Source: CAZMZW01 sp963802275
GTDB taxonomy: Bacteria > Chloroflexota > Anaerolineae > Anaerolineales > Anaerolineaceae
NCBI GenBank assembly: GCA_963802275.1
Contig: CAWDIB010000004.1
Location: 682,001-746,000 of the forward strand
Direction of reading: 5' to 3'
DNA length: 64,000 bases
Below, piece after piece: positions 37,075-46,445 of the stretch (positions are counted from its first letter, which is position 1; every line of letters begins with the position of its first letter). The position numbers and the translations under genes are program-made. Below the pieces are notes generated by a model. That model ran no database searches and was not told the origin of the DNA. It worked only from the letters and a program-made list of their open reading frames with translations.

Positions 37075-37617
37075 ATGGTCGGGAAAATCCTGAAAATCGA
37101 TCACGAACTTTCACAAAAGCTACGCCTACCGGAAGACGCCAGGTTCCTTAGGGCGATTGCCATTTTCCTGGCGCACTCGGGCGATTCCTGGTTCTGGTTG
37201 GCGGGGTTGCTGCTGGTTTGGCTGCTGCGCAAGGATGAGTGGCACTCCGTGGCAGCTTTCCTGTCAGCCGGCATCCTCATCCTTGCTGCGCTGGTTCTGG
37301 CGATCAAATTCCTCGTCCGTCGCCGGCGACCGGAGGGCGACTGGGGCGCCATCTACCGCAATACCGACCCGCATTCCTTCCCCTCAGGCCATGCCGCCAG
37401 GGCGGTGCTGCTGGCCGGCCTGTGCTGGGGATTGGGCATCCAGCCGCTGGCATGGCTGCTGACCATCTGGGCGCCGCTGGTCAGTCTGGCGCGGGTGAGC
37501 ATGGGCGTGCACTACCTGGTGGACGTCATTGCCGGCTGGCTGCTCGGGCTGGGGATGGTCCCTGTCCTGCTGGCGCTGCAGCTGGTCTTCCAATCCCTCT
37601 TTCCGTTTCTATTCTAA
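37075..37617 (+). CDS. PAP2 family phosphatase (membrane)
   Basis: All three PAP2 motifs are visible: KFLVRRRRPEGD (K-x6-RP type), SFPSGHAAR (PSGH), and ARVSMGVHYLVDVIAG (SR-x5-H-x3-D with Ala-Arg). About five hydrophobic segments place it in the membrane with the active site facing out. Likely substrates are lipid phosphates such as undecaprenyl pyrophosphate or phosphatidyl-glycerophosphate. It follows the nucleotidyltransferase gene by one base. Confidence 0.88.
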   Translation: MVGKILKIDHELSQKLRLPEDARFLRAIAIFLAHSGDSWFWLAGLLLVWLLRKDEWHSVAAFLSAGILILAALVLAIKFLVRRRRPEGDWGAIYRNTDPHSFPSGHAARAVLLAGLCWGLGIQPLAWLLTIWAPLVSLARVSMGVHYLVDVIAGWLLGLGMVPVLLALQLVFQSLFPFLF

Positions 37618-37659
37618 AAAGCCTTTACAATCCATTTCCTGTCGGGTATGCTTGGGGAC

Positions 37660-37754
37660 GGGGATGGTTGGATCCCGGTGGGTCCCCCGGTCTTCAAAAC
37701 CGCGTGGCGGGCTGCTCTGCAGGCTGCGGTGGGTTCGACTCCCATCCATTCCCG
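37660..37754 (+). tRNA. selC: tRNA-Sec (UCA), selenocysteine tRNA
   Basis: The fold is diagnostic of bacterial tRNA-Sec: an 8-bp acceptor stem (GGGGATGG with CCATTCCC), a 5-bp T-stem around TTCGACT, a 6-bp D-stem with a 4-base loop (GGATCC-CGGT-GGGTCC), a long variable arm, and anticodon TCA at 37694-37696 in loop CTTCAAA. Length is 95. The discriminator is G and no CCA is encoded. It indicates that this genome reads UGA as selenocysteine. selA, selB and selD are not in the window, nor is any selenoprotein recognised. Confidence 0.9.
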
Positions 37755-37771
37755 CCTATTACATTTTCCCT

Positions 37772-38884
37772 TTATTTTTTCATCATTTCCAGCCAGCGTC
37801 CATCCAGGGTGAGATAACGGCCAAGGCAGTCAGCGACCAAACAAGAGTGCACCGGCAGGATGCAAAGACAGTCACCCACCTGGACGTGGTTGAATACGTC
37901 CCCGCTCAATTTCACGATGCCATGTTCCTGGAAGAGCGACGCCACATAACAGCCCTCCTTCGGCGCGCCCCAGCGGCTGCCCTGCGGTAATGCCACCAAG
38001 CCATAGTGAGGATTGCCATCCTTAAGTAGAAATTCCTTGGAGAGGTGGACAGCGCCGCCATAGATGATCACTTCTCTGCGCCCGGCGTGTTTGGCCACCA
38101 CCGGGCAGGCAACGGCCACGGAAATCTCCCCGGCTTGACAAACACCCAGCGAAAACTGCGTGGAATCAAAAAAGACAAAATTTCCGGGGCGTACCTCGTT
38201 CACCGCGCCCAGGTCATCGCACAGCCAACAACCGGGGGTATCCCCCACGGAGATTTCCAAGGGATAATGCGGGCTGGGTTCGGCTTTTTTGGCGGCCTGT
38301 TTGATATGCAGGATGCCTTCATGGTAAAGGGAGGCAACCTCCTTAACTGATCTGGCATGGTAGGTGCGGCCATCATGGGTGAGCAGGCCACGCAGGACGA
38401 GTTTTTTGGAATCCTGGATGGCATTCACCAGGGCGGCGATGGCAGCATCATCCTGCCAATCAATACCCGCCCGGTGCGTACCCACATCAACCTTGATCCA
38501 CACCTCGGTCAGCAGCCGTAAATGCTCCTGCAGAAAGCGAACCGATTCGACCGATTCCACCAGGAGTTCTACATGGTTGTGGTCCGCCAATGCATTAATG
38601 GCATCCATCTCGCGCCAATTGATCGGGAAGGCAATCAAAAAATCCTTCCAGCCATGGTCGGCAAAATATTCCCCCATGCTCAGCGAGGAAACGGTGATGG
38701 CTTTCACCTTTTCAGCGCGGAACCATTTACCGATCTCGGCTGACTGGTGGGTCTTGAAATGCGGGCGGAAATGAATGTTCTGCGCGCTCACTTTTTCAGC
38801 CATGATGGCGATGTTGCGCCTTGCACGGACTTCATCCAGGAGAAGGGTCGGCTTGGTGACCAGGTCAAAGAGAGAGTTCTGCAT
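37772..38884 (-). CDS. PLP-dependent D-threonine aldolase/D-serine dehydratase-like protein (DSD1 family)
   Basis: The 370-residue product has the alanine-racemase-type barrel with the PLP lysine in RPHFKTHQS (K44), the barrel motifs VWIKVDVGTHRAGID and ISVGDTPG, and the C-terminal D-serine-dehydratase-like domain with a zinc-type His/Cys pair in PVHSCLVAD. Family members act on D-threonine, D-serine or related D-3-hydroxy amino acids. The exact substrate cannot be told. It is a single gene, convergent with selC. Confidence 0.85.
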   Translation of the reverse strand: MQNSLFDLVTKPTLLLDEVRARRNIAIMAEKVSAQNIHFRPHFKTHQSAEIGKWFRAEKVKAITVSSLSMGEYFADHGWKDFLIAFPINWREMDAINALADHNHVELLVESVESVRFLQEHLRLLTEVWIKVDVGTHRAGIDWQDDAAIAALVNAIQDSKKLVLRGLLTHDGRTYHARSVKEVASLYHEGILHIKQAAKKAEPSPHYPLEISVGDTPGCWLCDDLGAVNEVRPGNFVFFDSTQFSLGVCQAGEISVAVACPVVAKHAGRREVIIYGGAVHLSKEFLLKDGNPHYGLVALPQGSRWGAPKEGCYVASLFQEHGIVKLSGDVFNHVQVGDCLCILPVHSCLVADCLGRYLTLDGRWLEMMKK

Positions 38885-38915
38885 GCCTGCCTGCCGGAAT
38901 AAATTTGTTCAAAAG

Positions 38916-38927
38916 TATAATACCGTT
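38916..38927 (+). promoter_or_regulatory. TATAAT box placed for a leaderless polX transcript
   Basis: TATAAT ends exactly 6 bases before the polX ATG, and there is no Shine-Dalgarno. The -35 region is weak. Confidence 0.55.
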
Positions 38928-40646
38928 ATGAATAACCGCGAAATTGCTGACCTTTTTGAACACATTGTCGACCTGCTGGAGATCAAAGGGGAGATCATTT
39001 ACAAATCACTGGCTTACCGCCGTGCTGCGGAGAGTATCCGCTTGCAGACCAGCGAGGTGGCCGGACTGAGCCAAAAAGAGCTCAAGGAAATCCCCGCCGT
39101 TGGCCAGGCGATTGCAGAAAAAATTGAGGAGCTGCATTCCACCGGGAAATTGAAATTTCTGCAGGAACTGGAAAAAGAAGTACCGCCCACACTGGTGGAC
39201 CTGCTGAAGGTGCCCGACCTTGGCCCCAAGAAAGCCTCCCTGTTCTGGAAGCAGCTTAACATCACCACGCTGGATGAATTGGAACAGGCAGCGCGTTCCA
39301 ACCGCTTGAGCGGGCTGCCCGGCATGGGTGAAAAATCGCAGGCACACATCCTGGCCGGCATTGAGAGGTTGCGGCAGCAAAAACGGCGCCTGTCCATCCA
39401 TAAAGCCCAGCCGATCGCCGAGAAATGGCTGGAAAAGATCAAGGCCATCCCCCATTTGCAGAATGTGGAAATCACCGGCAGCCTGCGGCGCTGGAAAACC
39501 AGCATCGGCGACCTGGATTTCGTGGGAGCATCCAAAAGACCGGCCGAGGTGATGAAATCCTTCCTGGCGCTGGAAGGCATCCACGAGGTGCTCAGCCAGG
39601 GTGACGCCAAGACCAGCGTGGTGACCGAAGACGGATTTAACCTGCAGCTTTGGCTGCAGCCGCCGGAACGGTTTGGCAGCCTGTTGCAATTCGTCACCGG
39701 CAGCAAGGAGCACAACGTGCGCCTGCGCGAGTACGCCATCAAACAAGGACTTTCGCTTTCCGAACGCGGATTCCTGGACAAGGACCTTAAGGAAATACTC
39801 TGCCCCAGGGAGGAGGATGTGTACCAGAAATTGGGGTTGAAATACATCCCACCTGAAATGCGCGAAGACCGCGGGGAGATCAGCGCGGCAATTGAAAAAC
39901 GCCTGCCGAACCTGTTAACACTGGAAGACATGCGGGCAGACCTGCACATCCACACCGATTGGACGGATGCGCGCGCCAGCATGGAGGAAATGGTGCAGGC
40001 CGCCATTCAGCAAGGCTTGAAATTGCTGGCCATCACCGACCACTCACACACCACCACGCGCGTCAACGGCTTGAATGCCAAAAAATGGCAGGACCAGGCA
40101 GTGGCGGTGCAATCCCTGCGGGAAAAATACAGCAAGTCCATCACCATCCTGCACGGGCTGGAAACCGAGATACAGGCAGATGGCAACCTGGATACCAGCG
40201 ATGAAGTGCTGGCACAAATGGATATTGTGCTGATATCATTGCACGAAGATTTTGGCCAGTCGCGCGAGGTCATCACCAAGCGCCTACTGAAAGCCATGCG
40301 CCACCCACAGGTGGACATCCTGGCCCACCCAGCAGGCCGTGAACTGCCGCGCACCGAAGGGATCGACCTGGACTGGGAATTGATCTATGCAGCAGCCAAA
40401 GAGAACCAGGTGGCAATGGAAATTGACAGCAACCCGGTGCATTTTGACCTGGACGAAGTGCACGCCAGGCAGGCGGTCGAACGGGGTGTTCTGCTCAGCA
40501 TCGATACAGATGCGCATGCTACCCACAAGCTGGATCAACTGAAATTCGGGGTGGCAATCGCCCGGCGGGCATGGGTGGAAAAAGCATCAGTGTTGAACAC
40601 CTGGCCAACCGAAAAACTGCTTGACTGGCTGAAGAATAGGCGATAA
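38928..40646 (+). CDS. polX: DNA polymerase X family protein with PHP domain
   Basis: Bacterial PolX fills short gaps in base-excision repair and carries a PHP nuclease domain. The 572-residue product has the N-terminal HhH region (residues 1-140; LSGLPGMGEKSQAHIL), the nucleotidyltransferase site TGSLRRWKTSIGDLDFVG with the DxD metal pair, and the C-terminal PHP domain (ADLHIHTDWTD, AITDHSHTT, DILAHPAGR, SIDTDAHATH). The longer open frame upstream overlaps the divergent gene and is not homologous, so the ATG at MNNREIADLF was taken. Confidence 0.93.
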   Translation: MNNREIADLFEHIVDLLEIKGEIIYKSLAYRRAAESIRLQTSEVAGLSQKELKEIPAVGQAIAEKIEELHSTGKLKFLQELEKEVPPTLVDLLKVPDLGPKKASLFWKQLNITTLDELEQAARSNRLSGLPGMGEKSQAHILAGIERLRQQKRRLSIHKAQPIAEKWLEKIKAIPHLQNVEITGSLRRWKTSIGDLDFVGASKRPAEVMKSFLALEGIHEVLSQGDAKTSVVTEDGFNLQLWLQPPERFGSLLQFVTGSKEHNVRLREYAIKQGLSLSERGFLDKDLKEILCPREEDVYQKLGLKYIPPEMREDRGEISAAIEKRLPNLLTLEDMRADLHIHTDWTDARASMEEMVQAAIQQGLKLLAITDHSHTTTRVNGLNAKKWQDQAVAVQSLREKYSKSITILHGLETEIQADGNLDTSDEVLAQMDIVLISLHEDFGQSREVITKRLLKAMRHPQVDILAHPAGRELPRTEGIDLDWELIYAAAKENQVAMEIDSNPVHFDLDEVHARQAVERGVLLSIDTDAHATHKLDQLKFGVAIARRAWVEKASVLNTWPTEKLLDWLKNRR

Positions 40647-40654
40647 CCCCGCCC

Positions 40655-43024
40655 TCAGGGCAGGTTGGCAAAGTACAGCTGGTTGTCAAATGCCAGGAAG
40701 AGGTACTGCGTAGTGGAAACGCCAAAAGCGGTGGGAGCACGGACAGGCGCGGGATAAGTCCGGCTGGGGGCGATTTTGAGGGTTGCCTCCAAATTCAATT
40801 GATAGCTCATTTGAAATACCGCCCGGTTGGTTTCGTCCAATACGTAAATGGCAGAATTAGGCAAATGGGTGGCTTGCATGGAAACAAAGCGTGAATCCAT
40901 GAAAATCCACGGACTCTTGTCATGCCCCAGGCGGGCATCGGTGTATGGGGTAGGATCTTTGCAGGCCGTCTTCTTGAGCGCCTTGTTCTCCCCGTACTGG
41001 CAGGTGGTCATATGCCCATCGGCGTGCAGCACATACAGCTCACCGGCGTCCACCGCCAGGTCAATGGCACCACCCAGGTCGGGAACATCATCATCGAAGA
41101 ACGACTGCGGGCTGGCGACAAAATTGATGCCGCTGCCGCGGTACATCCAGACCGTCTTCTTGTCGACATCGAGGATGTAGAGACTGCTCTGGTCAAGGGC
41201 AAAACCGGCGATCTTGCCCCAGCCGCCGGGCGGAGCCGGCACGCGCTGCGAGGAGGGAGTGCCATCCGATTTGCAATAAAGCAGGTTGCCTTCGGCATCC
41301 ATGGCCATCACGCGGTAGTTATCCGGCTGGTTGGTTGGCAGGGGCGCCAGGTCAATCAGTGCCGCGATGGTGTACAAACCGGAGGGACCGGGGGAACATT
41401 TGAAATTCGGGTCCAGCTCAAAGTATCCCTTGCTATTAAAGGCAATGCGCAGCACACTGCCGGAGCTGCCATCCAGCAGGTAGACATCCGAACCGGAAGG
41501 CACCACCTTTTGAATGCGGATGCTCTCCGGCAGCCTGACGGTCAGCGCCGGGCGGAATTCCAGGCGTTTGGTCAGGTCAAGCGAGTCCACCTTGTTCTGC
41601 GCCAGTTCGCGCAGGCTGGCGGAGTCTGTGCCGGAACCATATTGCTCCGCTTTGACCACATTCTCAAGCGATTTCTTCCAATAATCGTACTGGCGGAATG
41701 GGTCGTTTTCCATGCCGGCCAGGGTCTGGTATTGCTGGGCAAGTTCCAGGTAGGCATGGTATTGTCCCTGCCGCCCGCTGCGCGAATAAACCGTTAGGGA
41801 TATTCCGATCAGGATGAGCGGAACGAGCACCAATAAGAGGGTTTTTAATGCGGCCGATAAGAGCGGCTTTGGTTCTGGTGTGACCTTTGCGGTTTGGTTC
41901 TCCTGAGGCGTACTCCGAGTAGATGATTTGGTAAAAATTCTTTGTATTTTTTGACCAAAATCTTCAAAGACACTGGTAATAGCCAGCCAACCGCTCCTGC
42001 GCGCGCCTCTGCGTAAAGACCAATCCGGAGCGGATTGTTCCACCTGACCAGGTCGAATGGGGAGTGGCTGCTCCGCCAAAGGTTGTTCCTCAGATGATTC
42101 TTCCTCAGGCACTTCATCCCTGCGGGCGTGAATCAGTGGGTTTTGTAATGGCTGCTCCAGTGGCTCTTCACGGGGAATTTCGCGGCTGGATGCAAACAAC
42201 GAACCGCCCGGTAATCCAAACTCCTCCCCTGCTCTTGAGAGTATACCATCCTCATCTGACAGAGAAGCCGAGCCTTTCAATGGGCGCAGGTTGAGATCCT
42301 CCCCGGCGCGGCGTTTCTCCTCCGAGAGGGTGCCCCATTGACCGGGATGGGTCTTCCCCTGGCCGGGATTGAGCTTGACCACCAGCGCCTGCAGGTCCTC
42401 GCCAGCCTGGTTGAGCAAACGGCGGCGCACCTGCTCCATGGCCAGGTAGGAAGAGCCATTCAGGTTGGAGGGCGTCCAGGAATAGGGCGGGTTGGCGCAA
42501 AAAGCCAGCACATTGCCGGGTTTCAGGTCGGCCTGGAAGAATTGCACCTGCACGGTGCGGTTGGCGCCCATGCTCTTGACATCCATGTTCTGCCCAAAGA
42601 TATCCACCGATTCGGGATGCAGGACAAAGGTCTGGGTGGGACCGCAATGACAGATGAAGAGCGTCCCCTTGTGGATGACAGCCAGGTTGAGCATGCCGGC
42701 CAGCTGCTGACCTTCGTGGGCGGCATCCAGGTTGTAATCCATCAGGATGCGGTTGATCTCCTCCACCACCGCGCTCATGGCGCGCGTGACCGAGCCGAGG
42801 GTGCGGAAAAAGACATCCGCCAGCTGGTGGGTGATCTTGGGCAGTTCCTCTTCCTCGGAAGCCCTACCGCCGCGGATGGTGAGCAGCATGGCGATGAGGT
42901 CATCCCGGCGCAAGCGGTTGGCATTACGCGGTGCGGCTGCCGCCAGCCCGCCGGGTAATTCACCCAGGTCGCTGCCCCCCGAGATATTCAACGGGTATGA
43001 ATGAAGGTCAAATGAAGTACCCAT
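40655..43024 (-). CDS. PP2C-like domain, single TM helix and beta-propeller-like domain; function unknown
   Basis: The 789-residue product appears to have four parts. Residues 1 to about 230 resemble a degenerate PP2C/SpoIIE-type fold (GGRASEEEE, LAVIHKGTLFICHCGPTQTF). Residues 230-390 form a charged linker rich in Glu, Pro and Gln. One membrane helix follows at about 393-414. The rest resembles a beta-propeller (repeated DVYLLDGSSGSVLRI, SLYILDVDKKTVWMY, AIYVLDETNRAVFQM). I do not see the full set of PP2C metal aspartates. An internal kinase/phosphatase-like signalling module with an external sensor is possible. It is divergent from the HerA-like gene. Confidence 0.55.
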   Translation of the reverse strand: MGTSFDLHSYPLNISGGSDLGELPGGLAAAAPRNANRLRRDDLIAMLLTIRGGRASEEEELPKITHQLADVFFRTLGSVTRAMSAVVEEINRILMDYNLDAAHEGQQLAGMLNLAVIHKGTLFICHCGPTQTFVLHPESVDIFGQNMDVKSMGANRTVQVQFFQADLKPGNVLAFCANPPYSWTPSNLNGSSYLAMEQVRRRLLNQAGEDLQALVVKLNPGQGKTHPGQWGTLSEEKRRAGEDLNLRPLKGSASLSDEDGILSRAGEEFGLPGGSLFASSREIPREEPLEQPLQNPLIHARRDEVPEEESSEEQPLAEQPLPIRPGQVEQSAPDWSLRRGARRSGWLAITSVFEDFGQKIQRIFTKSSTRSTPQENQTAKVTPEPKPLLSAALKTLLLVLVPLILIGISLTVYSRSGRQGQYHAYLELAQQYQTLAGMENDPFRQYDYWKKSLENVVKAEQYGSGTDSASLRELAQNKVDSLDLTKRLEFRPALTVRLPESIRIQKVVPSGSDVYLLDGSSGSVLRIAFNSKGYFELDPNFKCSPGPSGLYTIAALIDLAPLPTNQPDNYRVMAMDAEGNLLYCKSDGTPSSQRVPAPPGGWGKIAGFALDQSSLYILDVDKKTVWMYRGSGINFVASPQSFFDDDVPDLGGAIDLAVDAGELYVLHADGHMTTCQYGENKALKKTACKDPTPYTDARLGHDKSPWIFMDSRFVSMQATHLPNSAIYVLDETNRAVFQMSYQLNLEATLKIAPSRTYPAPVRAPTAFGVSTTQYLFLAFDNQLYFANLP

Positions 43025-43152
43025 GTGGCTTGTATTTGCTCATTTTGATTATACCGACAATCTTCTTAAAATTAATCAAAATGGACGACAGTACAATAAA
43101 TTAGCTTTACAATAAACCCATAGATAAAAAAAATCATTCAGCGAGGACATCC

Positions 43153-45480
43153 ATGAACCCTGAATCCGGCGAGTTCTTTCTTGGGCGCCTGTTCGACCTG
43201 AAGGCGGGCAAAACGGGCAACGAGGCCTTAATGTACGACCCGGCTGACCTGACCACGCATGCCATCGTCACCGGCATGACCGGCTCCGGCAAGACCGGAT
43301 TATGTATCGGGCTGCTGGAGGAAGCCGCCCTGCAGGGCATCCCGGCCATCATCATCGACCCCAAGGGCGACCTGACCAACCTGATGCTGCACTTCCCCGG
43401 GCAGCTAGCCGAAGATTTTGAGCCCTGGGTGGACCCGGACAGCGCCCGCCGCGCCGGGAAAACCACCGCCCAACTGGCAGCCGAGACTGCAGCGACCTGG
43501 AAAAAAGGTCTGGCGGAGTGGGGCTTGGGGCAGGCTAACCTGCAGGCACTCAAGGACAGCGTGGAGCGCACCATTTACACACCCGGCTCCACCGGCGGCA
43601 TCCCGGTCAACATCCTGGCTTCCTTTGAAGCACCGCAGTTAGACTGGGACATCAACCAGGAGTTGCTGCGCGACAAGATCGCCAGCAACGTCACCGCCCT
43701 GCTGACGCTGGTTGGGCTGCGGGACATTGACCCGCTGCGCTCGCGCGAGCACATCCTGCTTTCCAATATTTTGGAAAAATGCTGGAAGCAAAAGCAATCC
43801 CCCACCCTGCAGGACCTCATCCTGCAGACACAAGAGCCGCCCTTCCAACGCCTGGGAGCTTTTGAAGTGGATGATTTCTTCCCGCAAAAGGAGCGTAACC
43901 AGCTGGCTATGCTGCTGAATAACTTCCTGGCATCGCCTTCTTTTCAAACCTGGATCAGCGGTCAGGCGCTCAACGCAGAAGAACTGCTGTACAGCAAGAG
44001 CGGCAAGGCGCGCCACAGCATCTTTTACATCGCCCATCTGGACGAGACTGAGCGCATGTTCTTTGTAACGCTGTTGTTCGCAGCGGTGGAAACCTGGATG
44101 CGCACCCAGCGCGGCACGGGCAACCTGCGCGCGCTGGTCTATTTCGACGAGATCCTCGGTTACCTACCCCCGGTGGCCAACCCAGCCTCCAAACCGGTGA
44201 TGATCCGCATGCTGAAGCAGGCACGCGCCTTTGGCCTGGGGTTGGTGTTCGCCACGCAGAACCCGGTGGACGTGGATTACAAAGCCCTTTCCAATGCCGG
44301 AACCTGGATGATCGGCCGCCTGCAGACCGACCAGGACAAGCAGCGGTTGCTGGACGGGCTGGAAAGCGCCGCCGGCGGCGTGGCGCGCAGCGAGTACGAC
44401 CGCACCATTTCCGCTCTGCCCAAGCGCACCTTTCTCTATCAAAATGTGCATAACAAAAAGCCGCTCATTTTCCAGACACGCTGGGCAATGGACTACCTGG
44501 CCGGGCCGCTGACGCTAAACCAGATTCCGGCTCTTAACCAACTGGCAGGGATTGCGCCATTCAGCGGCAAACCGCAAAAACTCGTACAGAGCGAGCGCGA
44601 GAAACAAGCTGTCACAGGCACAACCGCGGCGGTGAGTGGTAAACCACAGGTACCAGCCGAAATTGGAGAATACTTCCTGCCGGTACGCGGCAATAATCCG
44701 CTCTATCAATCCGCCCTGCTGGCGCAGGCGGAGGTGAATTACTATTCACGCACACCCAATGTGAGTTTCCAGCGCACTTACAGCGTGTTGCTGCCCAACC
44801 CAGGCAACAGCAGCCTGGACTGGGAGACGGGTGAGATGAAAGCGCTTGACCTCAAAGACCTGCCGGATGCCCCGGCAGCCAATGCGCGCTTCGCAGCGCT
44901 GCCCGGCCACCTCAAGGATGCCAAATGGTGGAAAGCACGCAGCGACCAGTTCGAGAACTGGATCTATGAAAGCCGCCCAGCGGTGGTGTATGCCCACAAA
45001 AAGCTGGGCTTTGTCTCCAATGAAGGGGAGAGTATCGAACAGTTCAGCGAACGATGCCGGCAGGCCTTGCAAAAAGGCGCCAGCAGCGGCAATGCCGCCT
45101 TTGACCGCAAGCGGGCGGAGCTGCAGCGCAAAATCGACGCGCAGCAGGCCAAGGTCAAACAGTACCAGAGCGACGTGACGCACTACACCATCGATTCGGG
45201 CAGCCGCGCACTCGGCACAGTGATCAACATCCTCACCCGCGGACGGACCACGGGAGCCAGTTCCACCCTCTCCGCCAACCGGCGGCGGGCGGCGGCACAA
45301 ACGCGCCTGGATGCCGCCAAGGCCGCACTGGCACGCCTGCAGCAGCAATTAGCCAAGCTGCAGGGAGATGTGCTACCCGGTGAAGCGGCTGTGCACACCG
45401 ATATCCAGGAGATCCGCATCGTCCCCTCCAAGCGGGATATTGTCATCAAGGCCTTTGGGTTGGCGTGGAAGGCGGATTAA
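43153..45480 (+). CDS. HerA/DUF87-like P-loop ATPase
   Basis: Residues 31-60 hold Walker A GMTGSGKT (41-48). IPAIIIDPKGDLTNL follows, then the HerA-type Walker B ALVYFDEILGYLPP and a glutamine/arginine region FGLGLVFATQNPVDVDYKAL. The 775-residue protein ends with a coiled coil (AELQRKIDAQQAKVKQYQSD, then LARLQQQLAKLQGD) and a short basic beta-rich tail. Such hexameric ATPases translocate DNA or remodel complexes. No nuclease (NurA) or toxin gene is adjacent, so the partner is unknown. A GAGGA Shine-Dalgarno lies 6 bases before the ATG. Confidence 0.8.
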   Translation: MNPESGEFFLGRLFDLKAGKTGNEALMYDPADLTTHAIVTGMTGSGKTGLCIGLLEEAALQGIPAIIIDPKGDLTNLMLHFPGQLAEDFEPWVDPDSARRAGKTTAQLAAETAATWKKGLAEWGLGQANLQALKDSVERTIYTPGSTGGIPVNILASFEAPQLDWDINQELLRDKIASNVTALLTLVGLRDIDPLRSREHILLSNILEKCWKQKQSPTLQDLILQTQEPPFQRLGAFEVDDFFPQKERNQLAMLLNNFLASPSFQTWISGQALNAEELLYSKSGKARHSIFYIAHLDETERMFFVTLLFAAVETWMRTQRGTGNLRALVYFDEILGYLPPVANPASKPVMIRMLKQARAFGLGLVFATQNPVDVDYKALSNAGTWMIGRLQTDQDKQRLLDGLESAAGGVARSEYDRTISALPKRTFLYQNVHNKKPLIFQTRWAMDYLAGPLTLNQIPALNQLAGIAPFSGKPQKLVQSEREKQAVTGTTAAVSGKPQVPAEIGEYFLPVRGNNPLYQSALLAQAEVNYYSRTPNVSFQRTYSVLLPNPGNSSLDWETGEMKALDLKDLPDAPAANARFAALPGHLKDAKWWKARSDQFENWIYESRPAVVYAHKKLGFVSNEGESIEQFSERCRQALQKGASSGNAAFDRKRAELQRKIDAQQAKVKQYQSDVTHYTIDSGSRALGTVINILTRGRTTGASSTLSANRRRAAAQTRLDAAKAALARLQQQLAKLQGDVLPGEAAVHTDIQEIRIVPSKRDIVIKAFGLAWKAD

Positions 45481-45482
45481 AC

Positions 45483-45636
45483 ATTCGCGAGGAAGGTCGC
45501 CAGACCTGGCGAAGCGACCTCTGGTGAGAATCAGATCGTTTCGACGTGCCCTGCATCTGGGCGGGTTGACCCCGCCCGATGCGGGTACCTCCGCACCCTG
45601 CTCATGCAGGATGCTACGGACAACCGGCTCGCGAAT
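45483..45636. repeat. Intergenic composite repeat bounded by ATTCGCGAG / CTCGCGAAT
   Basis: This stretch begins ATTCGCGAGGAAGGTCGC and ends CTCGCGAATCTGTCTCG, so its ends are inverted copies. Internal GC-rich inverted segments (GGCGGGTTGACCCCGCC) would fold. The outer half matches the elements near 47 kb, and the inner segment starting GTGCCCTGCATCTGGGCGG matches the one near 62.6 kb, so this copy is a mosaic of two repeat families. No protein is encoded. Confidence 0.75.
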
Positions 45637-45649
45637 CTGTCTCGTTTTT

Positions 45650-46226
45650 TTATACTCTTAATGAGCCGCGGAAGCCGCGCGCACCGTAATATGAGTCGGC
45701 ACCGTTGTGATAGAGGAAGACGAAATCGTAGCGGCGGTCCATGAAGAGGGCGCCGCCCAGCTTGCGGATGGCGACGGGGGTTTTCACCCAGCTGGAAGTT
45801 TTCAGGTCAAACTCGCCGAGCTGTTGTAATTGGCGGTACTCTTCCTCGCTGAGCAGCTCGATGCCCATGGTGGATGCCATGTGCATGGCGCTGTCGACTG
45901 GTTTGTTAGCCTTCCTTGCGTCGAGGGCTTCCTGGTCGTAGCAAAGACTACGGCGGCCTTCAGGACTTTCCGGTGAGCAATCGTAAAAGATGACCTCGCC
46001 AGATTTCGGATCCAGACCGACCACATCCGGTTCGCCACCGGTCTTTTCCATTTCACTGAGTGACCGCAAGTTTTTCAACATTGGCGTCCAGGCGGGCTGC
46101 GACCCTGGCCCACTCAAGGCCGGCATGGCGCTGCTTGTGCTGCTCAAACCGGGCTTTCAATGCGGCAAGAAGCGCATCGCGCTGCGCTGGTGACAACGAC
46201 TTATTCTTATCATTTATGGTGTTCAT
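45650..46226 (-). CDS. DUF4256 domain protein, interrupted by a one-base insertion
   Basis: Two frames together give a complete approximately 191-residue DUF4256 protein. The first part reads MNTINDKNKSLSPAQRDALL through LEWARVAARLDANVEKL. The second part continues RSLSEMEKTGGEPDVVGLDP through YHNGADSYYGARGFRG. The join lies at an extra C on the plus strand near 46067 (coding CTT-G-CGG). Removing that base makes the length divisible by three. The rest is intact and well conserved, so a consensus error is more likely than a decayed gene. Function of the family is unknown. Confidence 0.75.
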
Positions 46227-46445
46227 ATTTTGATGATAGTCCCAATGAACCAGCGCGTCAAATCAAGGGCAGTCTGGATGCTCATTTGCTAAACCCGACA
46301 AAACCCGACATTTTTAAAAACCAGCGAATATTCGTTTTCCGAAACGAATAACGGGGTTATCGGTGCAAATTCGAAGCGAGAATTCCTAATTCCCAGGAAA
46401 GGGAAGCAGGGTTATATAATAAGCGCTTACACTGCAAAGGTTTTA

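Noticed and set aside
39006..40006. Two long minus-strand open frames opposite polX
   Set aside because: Both are complements of conserved PolX coding sequence with no recognisable motifs.
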